Assembly: GCA_951640165.1 (NCBI GenBank)
Contig: OX621246.1
Location: 521,001 to 585,000 of the forward strand
DNA length: 64,000 bases
Source of the DNA: Pseudoips prasinana
Taxonomy: Eukaryota; Arthropoda; Insecta; Lepidoptera; Nolidae
Direction of reading: 5' to 3'
The notes beneath the pieces were generated by a model, which worked only from the letters and a program-made list of their open reading frames with translations, was not told the origin of the DNA and searched no databases. Position 1 is the stretch's first letter. The number at the start of each line of letters is the position of its first letter. Positions 49,901 through 61,900 of this stretch are shown here, one piece after another. Position numbers and translations under genes: made by a program.

Positions 49901-52900
49901 TCCAACCCTAGTTCTTGCAACTTGGAGACCGTCTGCTGTGCAGTATGAGGTCGCGCGTTGTCGTGCAGGAGCAGCGGAGACGAGCGATTGACCAATGCTG
50001 GTTGGAGATGCGCCAGCTTCTCCATCATTGTGCTCAGTTCTTCACAGTACACATCTGCAGTAATGCTCACCCCGTTTGGTAAGAAGCTGTGATGAATCAC
50101 ACCGGCGCTAGACCACCAAACAGTGACCATCACTTTTCTAGGGGTAAGTTTTCGTTTAGGGCATTGTTTAGGTGCTGAACCAGGATCCAACCAACTTGCT
50201 GAGCGCTTGCGGTTATCAAACAGAATCCATTTTTCATCGCAGGTAACAATGCGGTTCAAAATTCCTTCATTTGTGTGTCTGTTGAGCAGTGCAAGGCACG
50301 TCTCGACGCGTACTTCGCGCTGGCGATCATTGAGTTCGTGGGGCACCCATTTGTCAAGCTTTTTTACCTTGCCAATTTGACGCAAATGGACCAATATTGT
50401 TTTGACGCTAACGTCGAAAGCTGCTGCTAATTCAGCCGTAGATTGTGTATCATCAGCTTCCACAACCGCCTTTAATTCGTCATTGTCGACCAAAGTCTTC
50501 GGACGACCGCGAGGTTCATTTTTCAGGTCGAAATTTCCAGAACGGAAGCGAGCAAACCAATAACAGGTGGTGCGTTGGTTTGTAGTGTTAGCTCCGTAAA
50601 CGTCGTTGATGTTGCGTGCCGCTTGTGCCGCGTTGCTGCCACGACGGTACTCATATTCCATAATTACTCGAATTTTTAACGTATCCATGATGACGAAAAA
50701 GATTGAAATGCGATGAAAATGTAACACTAATCAATAAAGAAATGACTACTTTTGGAAAAAAGAATCCATGTTTTTAAAATAAAATTAATTTGAAATTAGA
50801 ATTCTTAGCCAAACAAAAATTATTTTGATTTGAAATGGCCAGTACTGCAGAACGGCAATTTCATAGGTAAAGACCTAATATAATTTTCGAAAATCTGTGT
50901 TATTTCTCACGTCGGTGTTCTCACATCGGTGTAATCGGTGAGCTTTATTAAAAAAATATCAATCGGTGTCTTATATCTTATATCGGTGTAATGCGTCGTA
51001 GTATTCCTCCGAATCGAGGCCATGAGAAAAGGTGCCCAGAAGACTGGCTGCATTGCCACGTCGAACTGCCAAACTCATTCTTTGCCCAAAGAAAAAGCCA
51101 GCCCTGGTCACGGGAAGCCCTGAGTCCGAGCGCACACACCATTTTTTAAATAATTTACTCTTATTGAGTATAGTTTTATATTTTTAATAAATATGTATGT
51201 ATAGTAAATATTTATTCAACTTTGCAATTTACGCATGATTCTGCTGTTTCCCAGGGCCACTTTATCGAGGTGCAGGTGACGGATGGCGCGCTGTACCGCA
51301 CCAAGATCCACTGTTACTTCTTGGACCAGACGCGCGTGGTGCGGCCGCCGGCCGGAGAGCGCAACTACCACATCTTCTACCAGATGCTGGCCGGCCTCAC
51401 GCCCGAGGAGCGGGCGCAGCTGCACCTCGAGGGGTATTCGCCCCAGGACCTGAGGTATGCTAACCATTATGCGGTCTGGGTCAAACTCCTAAATACTAAC
51501 GAGGGCACGAATACGCCGGAGCAGCAGGAAGCCATATTTTTAATTTATATCAGAGGGCGACAAATGAGCAAGTGGGTCAACTGATGGTAAGTGCTCACCG
51601 CCGCCCATGTACACTCGCAACACCTGTGGAGTCGCGGGTGCGTTGCCGGTCTTTAAGACTCAGCAAACAAGTGTTGCTGACCGTTCCTCCCACTCTGATC
51701 AGCTCTGCAGACCTTACTCACACGTCGAAACACAACATTAAAATTATGAATGTTATTACTAAGGAATATTTTCTATAATGTGGAGGTAGTTCCCCAGTCG
51801 GGCTGCTCTTAAGGCAAATTAACGGTGTGCCCTAACTCTCTTTAAAATTTCGAAGGCAACTCGACTATTTCTATATGTTACTCGATCCACTAGCACTGCA
51901 GCGTCGGTCCGATCGTTGCAATAGCAAACTGTATCTTTATGCCACAAAACGCATGACCCCTGACGGGCCCTCGCAGCCGGCGTAGCATAATCGGCGGCAC
52001 CTCCGCAGGTACCTCGCGTCGGCGCCCCACCGGCGGCCGGAGCCCGAGGACGCGGCTCGCTTTCACGCGTGGAAGACGTGTCTCGTGATCCTCGGCATCC
52101 CGTTCCTGGACGTGGTGCGCGTGCTGGCCGCCGTGCTGCTGCTGGGCAACGTGCAGTTCGCGGAGGGCGGCGACGGCGCGGCCGAGCCCAGCAGCGAGGC
52201 GGAGCTGGCGGCCGCGGCCGCGCTGCTGGGCGTGGCGGCGCCGGCGCTGCTGCGCGGCCTGGTGTCGCGCGCCGCGCCGCGCGCCCGCCCCGCCCGCGCG
52301 CCCGCCACGCCCGGCGCGGCGGGGCGCGCGCGCGACGCGCTGGCCAAGGCGCTGTACTGCCGCACCGTGGCCACCATCGTGCGCCGCGCCAACTCGCTCA
52401 AGCGCCTGGGCTCCACGCTGGGCACGCTGTCGTCCGACTCCAACGAGTCGGTGCAGGAGCGGCGCGCCGGCTCGGCGGGCGGCAGCGGCTCGCGCGGCCG
52501 CGCCGGCGCGCGCTCCATGGCGGCGCTCAACGACGCCGTGCGCCACGCCACGGACGGCTTCGTGGGCATCCTCGACATGTTCGGCTTCGAGGACGCGGCG
52601 CCCAGCCGCCTGGAGCACCTGTGCGCCAACCTGTGCGCCGAGACCATGCAGCACTTCTACAACACGCACGTGTTCAAGTCGTCGGCCGAGTCGTGCCGCG
52701 AGGAGGGCGTGTCGTGCGCGCTGGAGGTGGACTACGTGGACAACGTGCCGTGCATCGACCTGGTGTCGTCGCTGCGCGGCGGGCTGCTGGCGGCGCTGGA
52801 CGCCGAGTGCGCGGCGCGCGGCGAGCCCGAGCAGTACGTGGCGCGCGTCAAGGCGGCGCACAGGTACCAGCACTCGCCAGGTTACAGTGCAGCGACCTGG

Positions 52901-55900
52901 TGTCGTCGCTGCGCGGCGGGCTGCTGGCGGCGCTGGACGCCGAGTGCGCGGCGCGCGGCGAGCCCGAGCAGTACGTGGCGCGCGTCAAGGCGGCGCACAG
53001 GTACCAGCACTCGCCAGGTCCCAGTTACAGTGCAGCGACCTGGTGTCGTCGCTGCGCGGCGGGCTGCTGGCGGCGCTGGACGCCGAGTGCGCGGCGCGCG
53101 GCGAGCCCGAGCAGTACGTGGCGCGCGTCAAGGCGGCGCACAGGTACCAGCACTCGCCAGGTCCCAGTTACAGTGCAGCGACCTGGTGTCGTCGCTGCGC
53201 GGCGGGCTGCTGGCGGCGCTGGACGCCGAGTGCGCGGCGCGCGGCGAGCCCGAGCAGTACGTGGCGCGTGTCAAGGTGGCGCACAGGTACCAGCACTCGC
53301 CAGGTCCCAGTTACAGTGCAGCGACCTGGTGTCGTCGCTGCGCGGCGGGCTGCTGGCGGCGCTGGACGCCGAGTGCGCGGCGCGCGGCGAGCCCGAGCAG
53401 TACGTGGCGCGCGTCAAGGCGGCGCACAGGTACCAGCACTCGCCAGGTCCCAGTTACAGTGCAGCGACCTGGTGTCGTCGCTGCGCGGCGGGCTGCTGGC
53501 GAAGCTGGACGCCACTTTGCAGTTTGCAGTTTTGTAACCGCATAGAGTTTAGATTACGAAATATTATTACAAACAGACTATTTTACTCATCTAATGATGG
53601 AATTACTTCATAAAAAGAAAGACTTTAGTAGACTTCATTAACGGTATCGAGAACCCTTCCCTGAACTCGCCACGCAGTTAATTATCGACAAGGAATTTCA
53701 ACAATTGTCTCACCGCAACCCTTAAACCGAACGTCTAATTATGAATATATTGAAAAATGCTTTGTTTCTTTTTATAATGATATTTTCAGTATCTACAATC
53801 AATGTTTGATTTTTTTATAAGTTGCAATAAGTAGTCATCATTTGATTGTAGATTCTCTCTCTCTTTCATACTTCTCGGCAAATTCTGCGTCGAGCACTCC
53901 GAAAAGATATTTGCTAATTCCATGTGCAATTGATTCCCAACTACCAAGCCCCCAAATTGCGCAGTCAGCAGGATGCAGGACTTAAATGTAGTTTTTTTAT
54001 GGCAGAGAGTGTTCTGAACCTTTTCTGGAATTTTGCGGAGCCGTTTTACTAGCCAAACTGCTGGCTAGTAAAACGGCTCCGCAAAGTTCCATTGTAAGTT
54101 CAGTTTAGTTTTTGCCGTAATTAGTGTAGTTATGTATTCGCCAGGTTGATTTTTAACTCGGCTATAAATGACACACGCGTATGCTTTTGCGCTTGCGTCG
54201 CAAAACCCGTGTATCTCTAGGTTATTTTCCGTTTGACACTGTAACCATCGTGTTACGGAAACTTTGTTTAGCAACGGGATATCTTCTCCTAAATATGGTA
54301 GATTCCATTGGTATGTTAAGCTCGGTGTCTTGATTCCACCTCGTGCCCAACATTTTTGAGTTTGTAGTTTGTTCAGGCCTAAAGTCAATGTTCGTATTGC
54401 GGCTCATTTGATCATCTCGCAATTTTTCTAAAATAATCGGTTTGCTTGTTTTCCATTTTGTCAAGGTAAATCCTCCCCTTTCATAAACACAATAAGTTGT
54501 ATGACCAGCAACTTGGATGCATCGACAGTATCTTGCCCGTAAACCAAATAGTCCATGAAAAAGTAGTTTTTCAAGACATTCCCAGCTTCCGAATAGGTGT
54601 CCTTTTCATCCTCTGCGGTCAAGTAGACCTCTCAAGTTGATGAAGTTTCCATCAATCGTATTGACTTTTAAAAGTACAATTGTCAATAAATCCTTACATC
54701 CTTTTTTTCATTCCTTTATAACAATACATCCTCTTCTTCGTTCGTTATGTTGTTGACCCCATAAGAAGTTGACGGGGTTGACGATGAGTTTTTCTCCCTT
54801 TCCTCCATGGCTGTATAAGCAGTTTTTTTTTACAAATATGTAGGTTATGAACTGCGTCAATCCGCTTTTTTGTGTTTATAGCTAAGAATTTTTAGCAATT
54901 CATCAATACGTAATGAGTTTTGCACATTGAGCATGATTTTGCTATCGTGAAGAAGGTGTTTTGGCGAGTTTTGTTATTTCGGTTTTCAGAATTCTTATAA
55001 GGTCGTTTTTCCGACTTCCATGGTTTTTTCGGCTACTTTAGGTACGTTTAATTTCATATCGTCGAAAGTAAATTTTGATTGCCCTTTACCTTGCTTAGGC
55101 GTTGCAGGTCCCGTCTTGCTAGTAGATGCAGACGGCAATTCCGATTTACGTTTGAATATATCTTGCAGCACTTCTTCATACATCTTCTTCGTACCGTCGA
55201 AAATGTCATCGTTGAAGTATTGAAGGCAGGGATGTTATGGATATTTAATTTCGGATCCGGATATGGATATGGATTTTGGTAAAATATAATATCGGTTTCG
55301 GTTACGGTTATGGATATTAAATTATTTCGGATTATCCGATAGTTTCGGTTACGGATATTTTTTTTTTAAGGAACTGTAAAATGAAATACAAATAAGATTA
55401 TATTCGACTTTAATTGTACCTTGTAGGTTTAGCAATCTGTCATACAAGTAATTCTTTCTTACAGCTACTCGTTTTGAAGTGTTAATAGGTAACTAATTAA
55501 ATGCAAAATCAAAAGTTAAATGGCAAGTTATGTAACGCGATAATTTCAGCCACTAATCGATCAATTTCTTTTTGTTTAGTATTATTGTCATCCCAAGCTG
55601 ATCTATTTTTCAAAGAATCTGTTATTGATAATTGATTTTTACACTTCTGTAAAGGTGTCAGCTGTTGGGGATTTGTCAGTTTTTGTGGGTTATCTTTTTC
55701 TAGCAACAACAATTTTTCATACTTATCTCTGTGTTGAGATTTAAGGTGAAGTTTGAGTGAACTAGTGCCACCTCCCTTGCGTGAAAATTGTTTCCCACAC
55801 TGTTTACATTTTGCAAAATTTACATTCTATTCATCAAAAAATGACCAAATCAAACTAGATTTCGGACGCATTTTTCCAGTCACTGACAATTTATTTACTA

Positions 55901-58900
55901 ATTTTCAATAAACCAGACCTTTAATAAGTAATCGTAAAATGAATTACATCGTACGTAACGTAATACCACAATAACATGGTTAATAAATTAGCTAAGTATA
56001 GTATAGTATAGTAACTATAGATTATGAATATAAATTATTATGATTGTATCACTTAGTGTGCTTGGAATTATCTGTTAGCAATAAGATATCTGTAATAAAT
56101 AAATAACCTCTAAAGTTACGACTAAACGGGCGTGCGGTAGTCTGCCGGCCGCGGCCGGGCAAAAACAAAAACTTGTCACGACGACGTGTCATATTTACTA
56201 TAAAGTATAACCCGTACGAATTAGCTGTGCACCTCGCGCTGTGACGTCATTAGGTAGCGGTAGAGGTGTCGGATAGATTCCAGCGGAGTGCACAGTTAAT
56301 TCGTACGAGTGTAGTAGGTATTTATTTAGTTAGACTCCGCCCTATCCGAAACTATCCAAAACTTTTATTTCGGATTCGGTTACGGTTACGGATATTTTTT
56401 TATTTCGGATATCCGATAGTTTCGGTTACGGATATGGATATCCATAACAACACTGATTGAAGGTCTGTCGCTTCAGACTCTTCCAGTAGCTGATGGTAAT
56501 AAACAAACATCTCCCAGTTATTGTTCAGCCGAGAAAGACGCTATTCCAGATACGCCAAGTTCTTCCTGGTGGGACTGTCCTTCCGGTAGTTGGTGCAAAA
56601 AAGCTTCAAGTCTCTGAAGATAGCTTCTTGCCGGCTTATCAGTTCCGTTACGCCCTGAACCATTGTAATTAGTTTTATTGGTTTGACCGTTAGTAGTGTA
56701 ACGTTGAACCACCGCAGGTACTAGTTCACTAAAGTTTCCGCAAGTTTTCAAGCTCGAAGGACCACTTTTATGCGTGGCTCAGAGGTAGTTATTTAGTTAT
56801 GGTTGGGCTGAGTTATTATTAGTTGACGAAAACTACAAACAATGCAATAATTAATTAAATAATTAAGTATTGTTTCGTAAAAATTACACGACCACGGTTT
56901 TAGCGGTACGGCAGCTATCTGTCAACTGAATAATTATAATTAAAAACGTATAAACATAAGTCGAGTAGCTAAAAGTAGGTCGCGGCGTTAGCAGTTTTGC
57001 CTGTACGTGAACCGTACGGTATAGTAAGGTTACATAAGAGCTCTAAAGATACTTCGCTTTCGTCTATGACATACAGACGCACAAGCAGACAGACTTTTTT
57101 TAAAGGCCCGCAAACTTACGGCATGTTACGGCAAAACATACATTATTGCATTATACATATGGATAAATGACAGCCAAACAGCCTTCTAAGTGCGAACACA
57201 GCATGCTCACGAATATCTTCTCTCACTTTCACATACATTTACAAACTTATTTTTAATAATAACAAATTTATAATAATTCAATAAGAATAACAATAGAATG
57301 TAGTAACGGTGATAGTAACGTCTCGGTGGGGTCGCAGGGGCCACCCGCGCCTGGCGGAGGCGCGGCCGCCGCACCCGCGCCGCTTCGCCGTGCGCCACTA
57401 CGCGGGCGACGTGACGTACGACGCGGCCGACTTCCTGGACGCCAACCGCGACGCCGTGCCCGACGACCTGCTGGCCGCCTTCGACACCAGGACCTGCGAG
57501 TTCGGCTTCGCCACGCACCTCTTCGGGGCCGAGCTCAAGGTATGAACCGCCCTACATTTACACAACTGACCGATACGAGGAATGTTTGTCGTCGACAAAA
57601 ACGTACTTCTGATCGACTAGTAGGGTTCACATTTGATTGTAAATGTTGACAACTTCAAAGAGGCATCGGCTCGAATGATTTATTTCGGTTCTCTGCTCTT
57701 TCGCCGAAAGCTTTTTGGCAGATTTTCACTTACCAACTAACGTTTCGCAGAATTTTATTTTGCCGAATAATTATTTGCCAACTTATCATATAATTTTGTT
57801 TTATTTTCCAACCTCACAGTTACCAACTGTACCTACGTTTGGTCTGCTTTTCATAATGACATGAATTCATGAATTCCGCTTCCATTTTAAAATGCCAACA
57901 TTTAAGTAGCAGAAAGTTTGAGTTTGCGTAATATTCATTTGGTTGTTTATGCGTTTAGCTTCTTGCTGTCATACTCTAACCTAACCTATCGTAGCCTAGG
58001 TTTTCTGTTGCTATACTTATAAAAAAAATATTTGTTTTAAGCAAGTGCAATGTAAGTTTAGGGTGTCCAGTTCGTGGTCGCCACTCGAGAACCTGTCTGC
58101 CCCAGCGGCGGTCGGTTCTACGAGCTATGGCCCTGCCCACTGCCACTTCAGATTGACAATTCTTTGGGCTATGACGGCTATTTTGGTTCGCCTGCGGGTT
58201 TCGATGTTTTTGATTCGATCGCGCCGGAATACTCAGAGCATAGCTTTCTCCATTGCTCTTTGGGTGACCTTGAGACTCCCTATGAGGCGACCACGTCTCT
58301 GTTCCATTTATCATCATTGGCAACACACACAGCATCAAAACCTCACGATCATCATCTAACCGATGCCGGGCAGTCTTATGCTATCGTTACATTAATTAGT
58401 CAAGTTCCAATGAGCAAAGACGGGCACTAAGCGACCCCCGTGTGCAGGCGCTGACGGCGGCGGGCGGGCCGGCGGGCGGGCAGTTCCGCGCGTCGCCCAC
58501 GGTGGCGGCGGCGCTGGACGCGCCCGCGTCCACGCTGACGCAGGACTTCCACACGCGCCTGGACAACCTGCTGCGCACGCTGGTGCACGCGCGGCCGCAC
58601 TTCGTGCGCTGCCTGCGCGCCAACGCCACGGAGACGCCCATGCTGTTCGAGCGCGCCGCCGTGGCGCGCCAGGTGCGCGCGCTGCAGGTGCTGGAGACCA
58701 CGCAGCTCATGGCCAGCGGCTACCCGCACCGCATGCGCTTCCGCGCCTTCGGCGGCCGCTACCGCGCGCTGTGGCGGCGCGGCGCCGAGCGCGAGTCGGG
58801 CGCCGCGTGCGCCGCCGTGCTGCGCGCCGTGGCGGCCGCCGCCGCGCCGCCCGCGCCCGCCTCGCCCGCCGCCGTGCGCTGGGCGCTGGGCAAGCGCCAC

Positions 58901-61900
58901 GTGTTCCTCAGCGAGGGCATGCGCCAGGTAGGCGGCCCTGCTTTCCTACATTATATTTTTCCCTTCTGGTCCGTGGTTCTCTATATATGTAGCAAAAAAT
59001 TTTTTACTAGCGATGAATCCTGAACTACGATCGATCTAATCAAAATCCAAATCCCTGAAGACGAGCACATGCAGTACATTGGTGAATGTTGACTATAATT
59101 AGTACGACAACAAGGAAGACAGAACGTTTTTCTGTTTTTGAGTCGACTGTTAGATCGTGGAATATCAATATTTAGTTTGCTCAGTAAGGTGGGGCAGTCA
59201 ATTAAACCATTGATTAGTTTATACAAAAACACGATATCAGCCACATTTCGTCGGCGCTCTAAAGAACAGATTTTAAAGTGCGTGAGCCTGGATTCATAGG
59301 ATGACAGAGTACGACACAAATTATTTGCATAGGAAAGGTGGTACAAGAACTGTTTTTGAATTCGTTCAATTCGGGAAATATGTACTGAATAAGAGGGGCT
59401 CCAAACTTGACAGCAACACTCTAGAGGGGATCTTACAAAACAATTAAAAAGAATTATAGAGACTTCAGGATCTTTGAAAAACTGTTTGCCGTGATACAAA
59501 CCCAGCTAAACGAGCCCCTTTGTTTGCGATATTATTTATGTGTTCCCGAAAATCAAGTTTAGTATCAACCGTAACACCCAGATCCCGCATGTTCGTGACT
59601 TGAGTAATTGGTGTTTTATTAATATAGTAAATTGCAACTGTGGGATGTGTCTTTCTAGAGAATTTCATGTGAAAACACTTAGACGTATTGATTGACATAC
59701 TGTTTAATGAACACCAATTGCTGACTCGATCTATATTCTGTTGCAGAGTTGTTATATCGTGTTTTCAACTTGATTTATTGAGTGAAGACCATTGAAAGAT
59801 AATGCATCCGTTAGTATACTGTCCGTGTTATTTGGAGAATAAGCTGCAGTCAACGAATTTGTATCGTTGTCAAATTTCCACAATAATTGGGGTAGGTTGA
59901 AATCCCCTCCGATCAGTAATAGTGACTTTTTAGGTAATTTGTGTTGTACTACGTTTGTTAAATGTGAAACCAGATTTTCTAGTTGGCTTTGTTTAACTGG
60001 GGGAGGAAGATATACATTGGCGATACACAGAGGTACGATTAAGTTACCGAGTCTTAGCTTAATTGTGACCCAGAGGTCTTCATTAGCAGACTCCCATTTC
60101 AATTTCCGAACGGGCTCATATTTTTTTAAAACTGCGATTAGAACTCCGCCACCCTCGTTTTTAATAGATGAGGTAGAGCTACGATCTCGCCTAAATACCG
60201 TGTATCTATTATCAAAAATTTCGTGATCAAACACAGAATCGTTCAGCCATGTCTCAGTTAAAAGAATAACGTCTGCATCCTGTGAAAGTACATTTGCCCG
60301 AATTATTTCAGTTTTGGTTCTAAGACCCCTGACATTTTGATACAATATATTAAAGTTGTTAAATCTGTTAGTGTGTTGCAAAGAATTCATATACTTAAAA
60401 TAAAATTATAAAATAAATTAAGACTATCTTGTTTATAGAACTATAACGATTTTAGAGAGTCCAAATCACTAACCACAAAACTCTTACTGTTACTGTCTTT
60501 TCTCATATAAACACGACCGTTTCGTACCCACACAAAATTGTAACTTTTATCTTTGGCCACTTTACGGGCTCCTGCATGTAGTAGTTTGTTGGCTGGGGAT
60601 AGATGTTCACACACGTATATAGGTAGGGGATTTAGTAGCTAAAAATATAAAGATGAGACGAATTGAGTTTGTCGTTCTGGTTTCTTTTATTAAATATTTT
60701 GACAGCAGTGAACACCCATTTCGTGAACACATCGGAGTGAACACCCATGGTTTGACCGCAAGGGTTGGTGTAATGTATCAGTTACTCAGCTCATTCGAGG
60801 GGTCGGACGCTCAAAACGCTCCTCGAAGCCTCATCGACCTTCTAGGGTGAAGTCCTATTATTTCATGTACCGTTGGATACCGATAGATCCGAAGCTGATC
60901 GAGTTGGAGGATCGACATATCGCAGACGCGAGTCATGGAGCTCCGGAACCAGTTCAATTACGAATGGGGATCGGACGGGATCTTCGCGCCATCTTCCCTG
61001 GCGTCTCGGTCGATAGCGTTAGCAGCAGGCGTTAACATTTCGTGGTTCATGCGGCGCAGCGACCGGTGTCGGGACTGAACAAATCTACGGAGGTCATGCT
61101 GAAAAGGATATGCCACTGACAATGCCACTGCACACAAGTACTGACTCGACCCGGGTTTACAAGACAGAGGTCGAGTCTATTCTAGGTGCGTCTGCCTTCG
61201 ACTGTCATCCCGGGCATCGCCCCTAACACCAGAGTGGACGTCGAAATCGTTCAGGACGAGTAACAGACGGTATCGGTAGCCGCTAATGAAGCTCGAGAGC
61301 CAGTGCGAGGCTGCGATCCGGGAAGACGTAGCGGCCCATCATACCTGCCGGTCCCCACTGCATGACGATAGTCGTTTCGAAGAGATTTAGAAATATAATT
61401 ATTCGCATAAGTCGTAAAAGTTATCCACTTCCACCGTGGAAAGGGCGCCGATGGCCCACAATAGAATTAGTATTCGCTTTAACCGCAGCGCGTCCGCAGG
61501 TGCTGGAGCGGATGCGGCGCGCTCGGCGCCAGGCGGCGGCGCGCTGCATCCAGGCCGCGTGGCGCCGCTCGCGCCACGCCGCGCGCCCGCCCGCGCGCCC
61601 GCGCCCCGCGCCCATCGCCGGCACGCCGCCGCCCGAGCCGGCGCACAAGGCCGAGCCGCTGCGCGCGCCGCCACCGCCCGCGCCGCCCGCGCCCGGCGCG
61701 CCGGAACGGCCGCCGCCACTGCCGCCGCCGCGCGCCTACACGGTGGCGGGCGGCGTGAAGCTGGGCTACCCGCAGCAGCGCACCGTGGGCGCGGACTGGG
61801 CGGCCGAGGGCGTGCGCCTGCGCGCGGGCGACACGGTGCTGGTGGTGGGCGCGGCGCGGCGCGGCCACGTGGGCGTGCAGCTGGGCGCGCGCACCGTGAG

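Larger units (their letters stand above)
54000..56810 (-). pseudogene. Decayed, internally deleted BEL/Pao copy, split by a hAT element
   Basis: On the minus strand the Gag N-terminus is recognisable at about 56460-56660 ('[20 protein letters not shown]'), continues at 55003-55218 ('[16 protein letters not shown]'), and the Peptidase_A17 region is at 54065-54450 ('[20 protein letters not shown]'). Most of protease and RT is lost or unreadable and frames change repeatedly. The hAT element at 55227-56455 interrupts Gag. No LTRs were found. It differs from the intact BEL element at 14598-21588. Confidence 0.75.

Noticed and set aside
52063..52873. Long antisense open frames over myosin exon 7
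   Set aside because: They arise because GC-rich codons rarely give stop codons on the other strand; they are Arg/Ala/His-rich and show no domain. The sense strand carries clear myosin motifs.
52864..52880. Alternative exon 7 donor at gccag/gttaca
   Set aside because: It would put exon 8 out of frame; the donor at 52863 gives the conserved 'HRGHPRL' junction.
53036..53511. CRISPR-like array
   Set aside because: The repeat unit is 143 bp without unique spacers and derives from a coding exon; there are no cas genes and the genome is animal.
52887..53613. Frames running through the tandem array as a separate protein
   Set aside because: Because the period is not a multiple of three, all frames stay open across the GC-rich repeats and give shifted versions of the same DNA. 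No start or domain supports an independent gene.
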